Origin: Leptolyngbya ohadii IS1
Lineage (GTDB): Bacteria > Cyanobacteriota > Cyanobacteriia > Elainellales > Elainellaceae
Direction of reading: 5' to 3'
DNA: 64,000 nucleotides
Assembly: GCF_002215035.1 (NCBI RefSeq)
Contig: NZ_NKFP01000004.1
Span: 125,726-189,725 of the forward strand
Part shown: one piece after another, positions 16,147-26,456 of the stretch
Position numbering within the stretch: the first letter of the stretch is position 1
How the letters are laid out: each line of letters begins with the position of its first letter
Position numbers and translations under genes: made by a program
Notes under the pieces: model-generated
What the model was told of the DNA's origin: nothing
Databases searched by the model: none
The model's input: only the letters and a program-made list of their open reading frames with translations

Positions 16147-18615
16147 CTAAGGAACCTGAATGCCCTGGCGGCGCAGAATTTCCTGAGCATCCGGGCTAGG
16201 CGTATAGCGGTAGCCAAAGGTCGAGAAATCCGAATCATCCAGCACACGCGGAGTCAGCAGCACAATTACTTCCTGGCGGGTGTTGTTGCGGTTCGTGCTT
16301 CTAAAGAGAGCGCCCAGAATCGGAATGTCTCCCAGAATCGGCACCTTGGAAACGGTCGTGCGATCGGTTTCCTGGATAATTCCAGAGAGGATCAGGGTTT
16401 GTCCGTCTCGAATTCGTACCTGTCCAGAGTTTAGCTGGCGCACGGATAGCAGTGTCACCTGACCGTTGCCCGTGTCTACGGTATCGATCGGTGCTGAAAC
16501 GGTGGGGTTAATGGCGAGTGTGACGAAACCATTATCATCAATGCGGCTGACGTTGACCTGAAGCTGAAGCCCTGCCACCGCCTTAACTACTTCCGTTTCC
16601 TGCCGAGTGCCGCTCGGCGTATCCACGAAGGTAATGTTGGTTTCTGAAATAACCTCCTGCCCCACATTCACCGTGGCTTGCTGTCCTTCCTGAATCACCA
16701 GCGTCGGATCGGTCAGAATCTTGGCATTACCGCTGACGACCTGGGCTTGCAGGCTTGCCAGGAATCTCGTCGGATAGCGGAAGAAGGAGGGTAAGCCAGC
16801 TTCAGCCGTTCCCACATCGCCCTGAGTGACGCTAACCGTGCCATCGGTGGCGATCGTAATCACGTTATCCGTTGCCAGATCCACATCGGTAATTCCGGTT
16901 CTAAAGGGATTGCCGGAAACACCCGCGATCGATCGCAGGAATTCTCTGGCGCCCGCATTTGCCAGCCGACGAATGGAACCGTTGCGCTCATCAATTACGA
17001 GCGTCCCTGGCTCGGTTCCCGGAATCCGCACACCAGGCTGACCCACATCAAAAAAGGTGTTGCCGCCTGCAAAGGGGTTGGCGATCGCGGGAGGACTCAC
17101 AACACTACCATTTGTAGTGGTTGCGTTGGGTGGGTTAAATCCGCCGTAGTTCACCACAGCATTGCCGCCATCGCTCAGGACAAAGGTATCGCCGACACCA
17201 AACGAGAAGCTCGTACTGAAGTTATCCTGTGCCGCCAAGTTAACATCGACGACTTTGATATTCACCGCCACCTGACGCTGACGCAGATCCAGCTGGGATA
17301 GCAACGATGCGGCAATCTGAACCTGCTGCGGCGTACCTACCAGCGTTACTGCCTGAAGCCGTTCATCCGTCAGTACCGATAAGCCTCTCAGCAACAGTGG
17401 ACCTGCGCCCGCCGTTGCCGCTAAAGGAATAATCTGAGTCGTCGTATTGTTAGTGACGATCTGGTTTGCGCCCTCACCCTGCACTGTCCGAGTCGTTGTT
17501 TCAACCACCCGCTGCGTTTCTGCCCCCTGGGCACTGAGGAAAGACGCAGCCGCTGCCGCTGTCACCTGGTTCAGACGAAGCGTGCGAATCACGTTATCGC
17601 GGGCAGATGCCGGAAGGAGCGTTCCCACAAAAATCGTTCTGCCGCTGCGATTGGCTTGAAGTCCCGCAACCCGCAGCACGTAGTTAAACACATTCTGGAC
17701 TGGCTCATTCTCAATGTCTAAAGAGATTCGCACATCCTGCGGAGCCTGTCCCGGTTGCCCCTGGGGTGCTTGCCCTTGAGCAGCATCCGCCTGTCCTTGA
17801 GCCGCCTGATCCAGATATGCGACGTTTAAGCCTGCTGCCCTTGCTAGCAGCGACAGCACTTCTCGCGCCGGAGCATCTCGCAGGACCAGACGGGGCACAA
17901 TTTCCGACGTTCCCAGATTAATCTCTGAGGGCGACGCATCTGTACTGGAAACGGAAATATCGCCCAATGGCGGTGCAACGGCTCTGGGCAGCAATGGCGG
18001 CGCAGCCTCGCGGGTCGGACGCACCACAGGCACACCATTGATCGTCACCCCCGGATTAGGCAGCAGCACATCGGGAGCCGGAGCATTGGGAGGAGGAACC
18101 GCCGGAGCGGAAGGGGTGGGGGAGGCTTGAGCCACTTGGGGCGCAGGAACCGGAATGTTGGTCGCCGTTGAACTGGGCGCAGCCGAATTACCGCCTGAAG
18201 CACTGCTGACGTTCAGCACAATGCCCTGCTGTCCCTGATTAATCTGTCCGCTAGGGGCAGCACTTCCGCCATTCACCGTCACTCGTACACTGTTGCCGTC
18301 TAGCTGAGCCACACTGACCGAACTAATGCCGGGAGCAGGATTATTCTGCACAAAGCCATTACTGTCCGGCAGGCTCAACTCCGTATTAATCAAATCTGCG
18401 ATCAGGGCATTGCCGCGACTGACGGTAAACACCTGTGGACGCTCACCCCGACTGGTTTGCAGCACCACCTGCATTCCACGATCGGTTTGATTCACCTGTA
18501 CATCCGTAATCTGGGTTGCCGCCGCCCGCGCAGGCTGAGCCGACATGCAGATCACTGCCGCCCCGGTCAGGAGGCTTCCCCCTAAAATTCCACCAAACTG
18601 ATAATGCCGATTCAC
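16147..18615 (-). CDS. pilQ: Type IV pilus secretin PilQ (AMIN domain-containing)
   Basis: 822 residues. It has a signal peptide ending near AQPARAAA, an AMIN domain (about residues 35-135) for peptidoglycan binding, a Pro/Ala-rich linker, an STN/secretin N-domain (REVLSLLARAAGLNVAYLD, about 245-340), N1-like domains, then the secretin core ending in VPILGDIPILGALFRSTNRN and EVIVLLTPRVLDD. It forms the outer-membrane pore for pilus extrusion and DNA uptake. It is last in the pilM-N-O-Q order, 133 nt after pilO, and is followed by a clear terminator. Confidence 0.96.
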   Translation of the reverse strand: MNRHYQFGGILGGSLLTGAAVICMSAQPARAAATQITDVQVNQTDRGMQVVLQTSRGERPQVFTVSRGNALIADLINTELSLPDSNGFVQNNPAPGISSVSVAQLDGNSVRVTVNGGSAAPSGQINQGQQGIVLNVSSASGGNSAAPSSTATNIPVPAPQVAQASPTPSAPAVPPPNAPAPDVLLPNPGVTINGVPVVRPTREAAPPLLPRAVAPPLGDISVSSTDASPSEINLGTSEIVPRLVLRDAPAREVLSLLARAAGLNVAYLDQAAQGQADAAQGQAPQGQPGQAPQDVRISLDIENEPVQNVFNYVLRVAGLQANRSGRTIFVGTLLPASARDNVIRTLRLNQVTAAAAASFLSAQGAETQRVVETTTRTVQGEGANQIVTNNTTTQIIPLAATAGAGPLLLRGLSVLTDERLQAVTLVGTPQQVQIAASLLSQLDLRQRQVAVNIKVVDVNLAAQDNFSTSFSFGVGDTFVLSDGGNAVVNYGGFNPPNATTTNGSVVSPPAIANPFAGGNTFFDVGQPGVRIPGTEPGTLVIDERNGSIRRLANAGAREFLRSIAGVSGNPFRTGITDVDLATDNVITIATDGTVSVTQGDVGTAEAGLPSFFRYPTRFLASLQAQVVSGNAKILTDPTLVIQEGQQATVNVGQEVISETNITFVDTPSGTRQETEVVKAVAGLQLQVNVSRIDDNGFVTLAINPTVSAPIDTVDTGNGQVTLLSVRQLNSGQVRIRDGQTLILSGIIQETDRTTVSKVPILGDIPILGALFRSTNRNNTRQEVIVLLTPRVLDDSDFSTFGYRYTPSPDAQEILRRQGIQVP

Positions 18616-18748
18616 GATTCACTCCTCCAACGGGCAAGGGTCAACTCAAAACAAAACAAAACGGTCATGCCCTTCACACACTCAAACCAACAGATTCATC
18701 GAACTAACTCATCAAACCGCACTCAGGCGATCGCACACCCACAAGAAG

Positions 18749-19522
18749 CTACTGAGCCGGAGGAGCCGCTGGCGGAGTTGCTGCCGCTGCCCCAGGCGAA
18801 TCAACGGGCTTTAGAGCCTCCAGCCGAAACGTCGTTGTCACACGGGTTTCCGGTTGCCCTGCGGGAACGACCTGCCCCTGGGGAGTCAGTACAATTCGCT
18901 GCGTACTCTGATCCAGAGTGGATTTCAGGTTGTTCACCACCAGCAGCGGCTGAAGTCGCTCGATGTTGCGAACAATCGACTGGGTTTGCGGAAAAGACCC
19001 CTGAATCTCCACATCGTAAACCCGTCGCTCCAACTGATTGTTCACGGCTGAACCCAGCGACCCATCCGTTACCGGACCCGATGCCGCAGGCACAAAATCA
19101 AACCGGGAAAGCCTTGCTCGCCTCTCCGGATCTTGAATTCCCGCATTCACCGACTGCACCCGTTCATTCACATCCAGCAGCAGGGTATCCAGGCTTTCTT
19201 CGGTGGCAAATAGCCCCAATACATCCGCCTGAAGCTGCTGAGCCGATCGCAGCCTTTCCCGTGCCTGAGTAATCTGCTGTTGAGCATCCCCCAGTCCGGC
19301 AAGCTCCTGTTCCTTAGCTGCAATCTCCGACTGAAGCTGCTGGTTGCGATCGAGAGTCGGCTGCACCAGATTCGACCAGAGCAAAAAGGCTCCGACTGCC
19401 CCTGCAACTGCCAGCGCAATGCCGCCAACCGTGGGCGTCAGGCTAACGCCAAACACTTTCGGATACGACGGTCCCTCCAGCTCACGTTCCCCGGTAGGAA
19501 TAAAATCTCCGCCTACGGTCAT
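18749..19522 (-). CDS. pilO: Type IV pilus inner-membrane protein PilO
   Basis: 257 residues. A short cytoplasmic N-terminus precedes one transmembrane helix (VGGIALAVAGAVGAFLLW, about 32-50). A coiled coil follows (about 55-95, rich in Gln/Glu: QLQSEIAAKEQELAGLGDAQQ), then a ferredoxin-like PilO domain. It pairs with PilN in the alignment complex linking PilM to the secretin. The start overlaps the pilN stop by 4 bp (ATGA), indicating translational coupling. The C-terminal tail is Ala/Pro-rich. Confidence 0.93.
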   Translation of the reverse strand: MTVGGDFIPTGERELEGPSYPKVFGVSLTPTVGGIALAVAGAVGAFLLWSNLVQPTLDRNQQLQSEIAAKEQELAGLGDAQQQITQARERLRSAQQLQADVLGLFATEESLDTLLLDVNERVQSVNAGIQDPERRARLSRFDFVPAASGPVTDGSLGSAVNNQLERRVYDVEIQGSFPQTQSIVRNIERLQPLLVVNNLKSTLDQSTQRIVLTPQGQVVPAGQPETRVTTTFRLEALKPVDSPGAAAATPPAAPPAQ

Positions 19523-20406
19523 GGTTTCAAAACTCCTCTATCCCGAAGTGCCTGAATTCTCGAAGCTAACCCCACAGACAGCGTTCGTTCCAGGTCGCGC
19601 AGCAGTTCCGATGCAGGCAAACTGGTTAGATCGCTCTCGATCGTGTACTCCACAACCTGGGGCAGCTGCACATCCACCTGACCTCCCTGGGGAGGCTGAC
19701 CCTGACCCTGACCCGAAAACTCAACCCTTGTGCTGTTGTCTACCAACCGTGAACCCACCAGCCGCACATCCTGCCCATTGAGGAAAGGCGATCGCTGGAG
19801 CGTCAGCACAAAGTCATTAACATCGTTAAACGATCGCGCCTGTCCAGTAATGCGAACTCTGGGTACAGGGGCTGGGGGAGGAGGGGGAGCAGCCGCTTGG
19901 GCAGCGGGACTCGCTTCTGGGGCAGGGCTGGCACCGGGACTCGCTTCCGGACTGGGGCTGGCTGCGGGACTGGGGGCTGGGGCTGCGGCAACGGGGGCAG
20001 TCGGCTGAAGCTGCTCAATTTCTCGAATCTGCACATTGCCGGGAACCCGTGAGCGAATATCCTGCAACACGGCAGACCAGGGACGAATCTGATCAAACAC
20101 GGTTGCAAGCGCCTGGTTTTGAGCTTCGATCGCCTGCACCTGCTGGTTAATGCTGTTAACTTCGCCCTGCTGAACTTTGAGCGCGGCAAGCTGATTATCG
20201 AGTTCCGCCGATCGCTGTGCCAGGGTGCGATTTTGACTCTGAAGCAGGAACCAGGCACCGCCCGTTAATGCCAGCAGCGCCAAACCCACCGCCGCCCCAA
20301 TATAAATCGGACGCGGATCGTCTCGCACCACCGTTCGTTGCCGGACGCCTTTCGTACTCTGCCGCTCAGAGCGATCGTTGAGGAAATTAACATCAAGACT
20401 GTACAT
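19519..20406 (-). CDS. pilN: Type IV pilus assembly protein PilN
   Basis: 295 residues. The N-terminal MYSLDVNFLNDR matches the PilM-binding motif of PilN (xxINLLP-type). It is followed by a transmembrane helix (IYIGAAVGLALLALTGGAWFLL), a coiled coil and a fimbrial-assembly domain. A long Ala/Pro/Ser stretch (about residues 130-175) interrupts the periplasmic part. The start codon directly abuts the pilM stop and the 3' end overlaps pilO by 4 bp. Confidence 0.93.
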   Translation of the reverse strand: MYSLDVNFLNDRSERQSTKGVRQRTVVRDDPRPIYIGAAVGLALLALTGGAWFLLQSQNRTLAQRSAELDNQLAALKVQQGEVNSINQQVQAIEAQNQALATVFDQIRPWSAVLQDIRSRVPGNVQIREIEQLQPTAPVAAAPAPSPAASPSPEASPGASPAPEASPAAQAAAPPPPPAPVPRVRITGQARSFNDVNDFVLTLQRSPFLNGQDVRLVGSRLVDNSTRVEFSGQGQGQPPQGGQVDVQLPQVVEYTIESDLTSLPASELLRDLERTLSVGLASRIQALRDRGVLKP

Positions 20407-21525
20407 TTACCATGCCTCCCGTAAGCCCAAACCCAGAACAACGCCCAGCCCCACGCGCTGCATTGGCGGAATATCCTGCTCTACTTCCAGAGACAGGGCA
20501 TTCACCGGATCAACCGCACTGGCTGGCAATCCAAGCCGCTGGGAGAAGAATTCATCAAGCTGCCCGATCGCCCCACCCGGACCCGCCAGAAGAAGCTGTG
20601 CCACTTCCATGTTTTCGCCCTGGTTGTGATAGAAGTCGATCGATCGACGCAGTTCGTCTGCCAGTTCGCCCAGCACCCGCAGCATCGAGGCAGTTCCCGG
20701 ATTCATGCCGCCCTTGGTTGGCGGAACGGTGCCCATGCTATCCATTGGGACGATCGGAATGGTCATCCCCTGAAGCACATCGGTATTGCGGGAGGGAGGC
20801 AAGTTCATCGCTCGACTCAGTGCTGTTTGAACCTGGTAGGTACCGATCGGCACGGTGCGGGAAAACTGCGGCACCCCGTCCACCACAATCGAGATTTCGG
20901 TACTTTCAAACTCAATATCGACGATCGCAGCGGCTTCCTGAGGCGAAAACTGGCGCAATTGCTGTCGAATTGTGCGAATCAGCGAAAAGCTGCTGATCTC
21001 AAGCACATCGACAATCAATCCCGCCTGCCGAAAGGTTTCAATGTAGGAATCGGTGACTTCTTTACGGGTGGCAACCAGCAAAACCTGCACCTTTTCGATA
21101 CCGTCCTCGTCCACAAAAAAGCCGAGTTTTTGATAATCGACGTCTGCTTCTTCACGGGGAAACGGCAGATAGAGTCCGGCTTCCTGGTTCAGCACCATCT
21201 CCCGCAATTCCTGATCGTCTAGCTCCGCCGGAACCGGAATAATGCGCGTGACCGTATCGCGACCGCTGGGAATTGCCGTTGCTACGTTTCTAACCTTGAG
21301 CTTGCTCTCTGCCAGCAGCGATTGAATGATTTCTGCCATCCCCGCCGAGTCGATGATTTGCCCCTCCTGGAACAAGCCCTCCGGCACTTCTGCGGAAGCC
21401 AGGGTCGTTAGCTGGAAGCCCTGACCCTTCTTCTTGAGCCGTGCGACATTGATGCGATCGGGCGTTAACTCTACCCCGATTCCTTTTGTTTTCTTAGCAA
21501 ATAGACTTTTGAGGTTATTAACCAC
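20407..21525 (-). CDS. pilM: Type IV pilus assembly ATPase-like protein PilM
   Basis: 372 residues of the actin/FtsA-like fold. It starts with FAKKTKGIGVELTPDRINVARLKKKGQG, contains AAAIVDIEFESTEISIVVDG (phosphate-binding segment) and LLLAGPGGAIGQLDEFFSQRLGLP near the end. PilM is cytoplasmic and binds the PilN N-terminus. It is first in the pilMNOQ operon. No pilP is present, as in other cyanobacteria. Confidence 0.95.
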   Translation of the reverse strand: MVNNLKSLFAKKTKGIGVELTPDRINVARLKKKGQGFQLTTLASAEVPEGLFQEGQIIDSAGMAEIIQSLLAESKLKVRNVATAIPSGRDTVTRIIPVPAELDDQELREMVLNQEAGLYLPFPREEADVDYQKLGFFVDEDGIEKVQVLLVATRKEVTDSYIETFRQAGLIVDVLEISSFSLIRTIRQQLRQFSPQEAAAIVDIEFESTEISIVVDGVPQFSRTVPIGTYQVQTALSRAMNLPPSRNTDVLQGMTIPIVPMDSMGTVPPTKGGMNPGTASMLRVLGELADELRRSIDFYHNQGENMEVAQLLLAGPGGAIGQLDEFFSQRLGLPASAVDPVNALSLEVEQDIPPMQRVGLGVVLGLGLREAW

Positions 21526-22194
21526 CGTTCCTACCCGTATCGCTGAGGTGAAGAAGAGCAGAAAGCAAATCGTCTGGTCTAAAGAACAAAGACAATATGA
21601 ACTCAGGACGGTTTAAGCAGATGGTTAAACAACAGTCCGAGGAATGCATCGTTACAGACCCGATTTAGCCTCCATGAAGTCCCATGATGATAATCCAGGA
21701 TACCCAATCTAAATCACTTTAGATCGACCTGTCATTCACAAAAGATGAATCGATGGGAAATAGATCCCCCAATCAAGAGCAAAATCTTGAAACTGGAAGA
21801 CCCACACTGAATTTTAGGGACTCGAACGCTACTTATGAAGTTCTGAAAACTAGACCCGGTAATACCCAAATTCCGTCGTAATGCTACCTGGGCGATTTAA
21901 TAAAGTTCCAAATCGCAGATTTTACGAACAGGACTTTGGCTCAACAATAGAGAACTTCTGGCGAGATGATAACTCAATTTCTGACAAGTGGAACGAAACC
22001 GAAGAAATTTTTCGCGATACTGCGTCCTTGGAGCGATCCGGCTTCAGGAAAACAGCTTCAGGAAAACAAGTCATGAATGCGATCGGGATGAATGCGATCG
22101 GTCACTGAAATTGTAGATTGATTAATAGGCTGTGCAAAAACTCCTGACAGCCGTCCTGTCTTTACTTTTCACGAGCTTTTTTGTGAGACTGTCT
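21526..22194. other. Divergent promoter region between pilM and purT
   Basis: About 670 bp, A+T-rich, between two divergently transcribed genes. It should contain the pil operon promoter on the minus strand and the purT promoter on the plus strand. A 75-residue frame at 21881-22108 looks non-coding. Nothing else is recognised. Confidence 0.5.
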
Positions 22195-23424
22195 ATGAAC
22201 CCACCGAACTCCCCCTTTCCCTGGCAAACCTGGGGCACTCCGCTCCAGTCCTCTGCTCAACGCCTGCTGCTGTTGGGTTCGGGAGAACTGGGGCGAGAAG
22301 TGGCGCTCGAAGCGATGCGGCTGGGAATCGAAGTGATTGCGGTGGATGCCTATGCGAATGCTCCCGCAATGCAGATTGCCCATCGATCGCATGTGATTAA
22401 TATGCTGGATGGCGAGCAGCTGCGCCAGATTATTGAGCAGGAACAGCCAGATTTAATTGTGCCGGAGGTCGAGGCGATCGCCACTGCTACTTTAATTGAG
22501 ATGGAGCAGGCGGGCTGGCGCGTCATTCCCACCGCTAAGGCAACTTACCTGACCATGAACCGGGAAGGTATTCGACGACTGGCGGCAGAAGAACTGGGAC
22601 TCCGCACGTCTCCCTACCGATTTGCCGAAACGGAAGCGGAATATCAGGAAGCGATCGCCGCCTTGGGACTGCCCTGCGTGGTGAAGCCCGTGATGAGTTC
22701 CTCCGGCAAGGGACAGAGTACGGTTCGCACAGAAGACGAGGTGATGCCTGCCTGGGATTACGCCCATGCGGGAGGACGGACAAAAAATGCGCGGGTGATT
22801 GTGGAAGGATTTATTCGCTTTCACACGGAGATTACCTTGCTGACGGTGAGGGCGATCGATGGCACCCACTTCTGTCCGCCGATCGGTCATGTGCAAATCA
22901 GCGGCGACTACCGGGAATCGTGGCAGCCCTGTCCGTTATCGGAGGCAACGCTGAAACAGTGTCAGGACATTGCTGCCAAAATTACGGAGGCATTGGGCGG
23001 CTACGGCATCTTTGGCGTAGAGCTGTTTATCGAAGGTGACTCCAGCAGCGAACAAACGGTTTACTTCAGCGAAGTCAGTCCTCGCCCCCACGATACCGGA
23101 ATGGTAACGATGATCAGCCAGAACCTCTCGGAGTTTGAACTGCACGTGCGCGCCATTGCTGGACTGCCGATCGGCTCGATCGATCTAATCCAGCCCGGAG
23201 CCTCCGCTGTGATTCTGGCAGAAATCCCCAGCGAAAATCCCCAATTCACCGGAGTCCAGGACGCTCTGCAAGTCCCGACCAGCAAACTGCGCCTGTTTGG
23301 GAAGCCCCGCTGCTACAAAAATCGCCGCATGGGAGTCGCTTTGGCACTGGGAGAGACGATCGATCAGGCAAGGGAACGGGCAAAATCCTGCGCGGAAGCC
23401 GTAAAGGTCATCAACGGGGCTTAG
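22195..23424 (+). CDS. purT: Formate-dependent phosphoribosylglycinamide formyltransferase
   Basis: 409 residues from the ATG at 22195; the frame also runs upstream to a GTG at 22132, but family members begin near this ATG. It is an ATP-grasp enzyme that uses formate and ATP to formylate GAR in purine synthesis. Key features are [21 protein letters not shown] at the N-terminus, the ATP-grasp loop [14 protein letters not shown], and the metal/ATP site GVELFIEG ... [16 protein letters not shown]. The length and motifs match PurT throughout. Confidence 0.95.
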   Translation: MNPPNSPFPWQTWGTPLQSSAQRLLLLGSGELGREVALEAMRLGIEVIAVDAYANAPAMQIAHRSHVINMLDGEQLRQIIEQEQPDLIVPEVEAIATATLIEMEQAGWRVIPTAKATYLTMNREGIRRLAAEELGLRTSPYRFAETEAEYQEAIAALGLPCVVKPVMSSSGKGQSTVRTEDEVMPAWDYAHAGGRTKNARVIVEGFIRFHTEITLLTVRAIDGTHFCPPIGHVQISGDYRESWQPCPLSEATLKQCQDIAAKITEALGGYGIFGVELFIEGDSSSEQTVYFSEVSPRPHDTGMVTMISQNLSEFELHVRAIAGLPIGSIDLIQPGASAVILAEIPSENPQFTGVQDALQVPTSKLRLFGKPRCYKNRRMGVALALGETIDQARERAKSCAEAVKVINGA

Positions 23425-23464
23425 TAGCAGTCTGAATTTTTGGATGCAGCCATTCCCTCCTCCC

Positions 23465-23560
23465 TCGCTCCAATGCTTCCTCGTTCCAATGCTCTGCGTT
23501 GGAATGCAATGAGGAGGCTCTGCCTCCAAATCAAATTAGTTTAGCGGCAGAGCCGCATCC
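23465..23560. repeat. Cluster of three adjacent hairpins (dispersed-repeat type)
   Basis: Three small palindromes lie in a row: TTCCAA...TTGGAA, GGAGGC-TCT-GCCTCC and GCGGC-AGA-GCCGC. They sit between the convergent purT and antiporter genes. The pattern resembles dispersed intergenic palindromic repeats of filamentous cyanobacteria, and it may also act as a bidirectional terminator. Confidence 0.6.
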
Positions 23561-23625
23561 GAGCCATATCCAGGCTGAGCTTGGACACCAGAAACGCCTG
23601 GATACTAGACGGAAGTGAAGGTCGT

Positions 23626-26010
23626 TTAAGCCGAAAGGGGAGACTCTTCTGAGCCAGCTTCCACAGCAGTCACATCCTTTACTGCCGCTACGATCGTCGC
23701 CTCGGGAAACTGAGCCGTCACCTGAGAAGCCACCGAGACGGGCAATATCGCATTCTCGACTCGACCGGGTGCAATCCAGCGACTTGCCTCTGTTAAAGCG
23801 TGGAACTTGCCGCACAGCAACAGCCGATCGCCTGCCTGCAAATCGCTCTCGCCGTGGGGGAAATTAATAAATTTGCCTTCGCGCCGAATTGCCTGCACCA
23901 GAACGCCAAACTGTTTGCGAATGTGAACGTCCGCCAGGGTTTTGCCCGCTACGGGACTGTCATCGGGCACCAGCAGCCATTGGCAGGAAGCATTTTCGGC
24001 GGGAATTGCTGCCTCGCCGCGTGCCAGTTCCGCCAGAGCCACTAATTCATTCGGTTCGCCCACTACCAGGAGACGATCGCCTTCCTCAATAATGGTCTGC
24101 GGTTCGGGATAGTCGATCTCTTCCCCATGCTTGCGGCGAATTGCCATCAGCGTCACACCCGTCAGGCGGCGCAGATTCGTTTCCTCCAGGGTCATTCCGG
24201 CAAGGGGCGATCCATCCGGCAATGTGACCCATTTGCTGTTCATATCTCTGGCTGCCACTTCCAGATCGTGGGAGACCTGGCTGGGCGATCGCTCTGGGCG
24301 CAAATCAAGATAATGGGAGCTGCGAATTTGCTGCACTTCCCGCTGGATAATCGGCAGGGGAATTCCCAGTCCGGTCAGCAGATGGCTGGAGAGTTCCAGG
24401 CTTGCCTCAAATTCCGGCTGCACCACTTCCTTCGCCCCAAGCTGATACAGCAGCTCAATATCCTTATCCTGGGTTGCCCGCACCACAATATCCAGATCGG
24501 GAGCCAGTTCCAACGATCTCTTAATCGTGAGTCGAATACTCATTGGGTCGGGGAGGGCGATCGCCAAACCCTTTGCCTGGGAAACGCCAGCCGCTTCTAA
24601 AACGTGCAGACTGGCAGCATTGCCGTAAACGTAGGGAATACCTTCCTCGCGCAACTGCTGAATCACCTGCTCCGACTGATCAATCACGACGACGGGCTGA
24701 TCGTGGCTCTGCAAAAGCTGCAAGATATTCCGCCCCACGCCGCCATAACCGCAGATCACCAGATGCCCCTGCGTGGGAAGATTTTCCGGCACTTCCATCG
24801 GCTCTTCGCCGCCATCCAGCCACGCCTTCAGCCAGGGCACCGCATCCGCCCAGATGACAAGTTGAGGGACGAGCCGCAGCACAAAGGGCGTAATCACCAG
24901 CGTCACAGCAGTTGTGCCGAGGATCAGCAGATACACGCGACGGGAAACCAGCCCTAACACCTGCCCCTTACTCGCTAGCACGAAGGAAAATTCTCCAATC
25001 TGCGCCAGTCCCAATCCGACAATCAAAGACGTTTTCAGCGGGTAGCGGAAGGCGCGAACCAGGGGCGTCACGATCAGGAATTTGCCGATAAACACCAGCG
25101 TCACCAGTCCCAGAATCAGTTCCAGGTTGTTCCAGATGAACACCGGATCGATCAGCATCCCGATCGCCGCAAAGAACAAACTCGCGAAAATGTCCCGAAT
25201 CGGCTCCACGTAGGTTAGCGTCTGGTCGGCGTATTCCACCTCGGAGATCATCAATCCGGCGATGAATGCCCCCATCTCAATAGACAGCCCCAGATACTCC
25301 GTCAGTAGCGCAATGCCCAGACAGAGAGCAACCACCCCCAGCAAAAAGAGTTCGCGGCTTTCGGTTTTTGCCAACAGACGCAGCAGCGGCGGAATCAGCC
25401 AGATCCCAGCAACGATCGCCCCACCTGCAATCAGAGCTGTCTTCAGCAGGGCAATCCCCACCGCCACGCCAATTTCTTCCGAGGGACGGTTCAACGCAGG
25501 CAGCACCGCCAGCATGAGACCCAGCGCCAAATCCTGCACGACGAGAATGCCTAACATCACCCGACCGTGAGCCGTTTCCGTTTCGCCCTTCTCCATCAGG
25601 CACTTCAGCACCACCGCCGTCGAAGACAGGGACAGAATCGCACCCAAAAAGACACCCTGTGTCGGAGACTCCACCCAGCCCACGCCGATCGCCACCAGCG
25701 TCGTCACCAGGATTGTGGATAGAATTTGCAGACCGCCGCCGCCCAAACTGATGCCCTGAACCTTCTTCAGTTCTGAGAAGGAAAACTCGACCCCCAGGGC
25801 AAACAGCAGAAACGCTGCGCCAAACTGTGCCAATGTCTCCACCTGAACCAGTTCCTTGACTAAGCCCAATCCAGCAGGACCGACGATCGCCCCGCCCAAC
25901 AAATACCCAAGCAGCACGGGCTGTCTCAGTAGCGCCGCCAGCAAACCCCCGCCTGCCGCAGCCGCAAATACCACCACCAGATCGACGATCAGCCGAAAGT
26001 CTTCTTGCAC
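23626..26010 (-). CDS. CPA2 family cation:proton antiporter with RCK (TrkA-N/TrkA-C) domains
   Basis: 794 residues. The N-terminal about 385 residues are a Na+/H+ exchanger-type membrane domain of 12-13 helices (GYLLGGAIVGPAGLG, LLFALGVEFSFSELK, LSSTAVVLKCLMEKGE). Next is a TrkA-N Rossmann domain (HLVICGYGGVGRNILQLL), then two TrkA-C domains, each with a GDRLLV/GDRLLL ending. The architecture matches KefB/KefC-like K+ or Na+/H+ antiporters regulated by a nucleotide or cyclic dinucleotide. The two tandem TrkA-C domains are the least usual part. Confidence 0.93.
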   Translation of the reverse strand: MQEDFRLIVDLVVVFAAAAGGGLLAALLRQPVLLGYLLGGAIVGPAGLGLVKELVQVETLAQFGAAFLLFALGVEFSFSELKKVQGISLGGGGLQILSTILVTTLVAIGVGWVESPTQGVFLGAILSLSSTAVVLKCLMEKGETETAHGRVMLGILVVQDLALGLMLAVLPALNRPSEEIGVAVGIALLKTALIAGGAIVAGIWLIPPLLRLLAKTESRELFLLGVVALCLGIALLTEYLGLSIEMGAFIAGLMISEVEYADQTLTYVEPIRDIFASLFFAAIGMLIDPVFIWNNLELILGLVTLVFIGKFLIVTPLVRAFRYPLKTSLIVGLGLAQIGEFSFVLASKGQVLGLVSRRVYLLILGTTAVTLVITPFVLRLVPQLVIWADAVPWLKAWLDGGEEPMEVPENLPTQGHLVICGYGGVGRNILQLLQSHDQPVVVIDQSEQVIQQLREEGIPYVYGNAASLHVLEAAGVSQAKGLAIALPDPMSIRLTIKRSLELAPDLDIVVRATQDKDIELLYQLGAKEVVQPEFEASLELSSHLLTGLGIPLPIIQREVQQIRSSHYLDLRPERSPSQVSHDLEVAARDMNSKWVTLPDGSPLAGMTLEETNLRRLTGVTLMAIRRKHGEEIDYPEPQTIIEEGDRLLVVGEPNELVALAELARGEAAIPAENASCQWLLVPDDSPVAGKTLADVHIRKQFGVLVQAIRREGKFINFPHGESDLQAGDRLLLCGKFHALTEASRWIAPGRVENAILPVSVASQVTAQFPEATIVAAVKDVTAVEAGSEESPLSA

Positions 26011-26456
26011 AGGTTTCTTATCAGAGTGAGAAAAAAGTTAAAGTCTTTTAATCTAAAGCATACAGACTTTTCCGGGTTCTGGGGGATCTCACAGATAGCG
26101 ATCGGGCAGCAAAAGCCGAAACTTCACCAAATTGATCAGCAGTCCGTGATTTCCCGCAATTAATCAGCTATTAGCGAAAATCTGACCAGGATGAGCCGTA
26201 GGGTGAAGCAGTTAATTCAGTGGAGATAAATTCGGTGCATTTAATTCGGTGCAATTAATGATCGATATGGATCGACATGACTAACTCAGGCAGATCCGCT
26301 AATGCAGCTGAACGGGTGCCGATTAGCTAATGCAAACCCATTGGCGTAGACTGATTGGAACTTCGGGGCAAAAATGCTAATCTATCTGTCCAAAATCCCT
26401 GCATCAAGATCTCTACAACTCTCAAAACGCTCCCCTCACACCCTCTTACAAAAACC
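26011..26456. other. Intergenic region upstream of the M23 peptidase gene
   Basis: About 445 bp between divergent genes. It contains a short imperfect repeat of AATTCGGTGCA around 26229-26255. It presumably carries both promoters. No ORF is supported. Confidence 0.45.

Noticed and set aside
21881-22108. 75-codon plus-strand frame upstream of purT
   Set aside because: No ribosome site, odd composition, and a short internal duplication (MNAIGMNAIG) from a HIP1-type repeat. It looks like non-coding promoter DNA.
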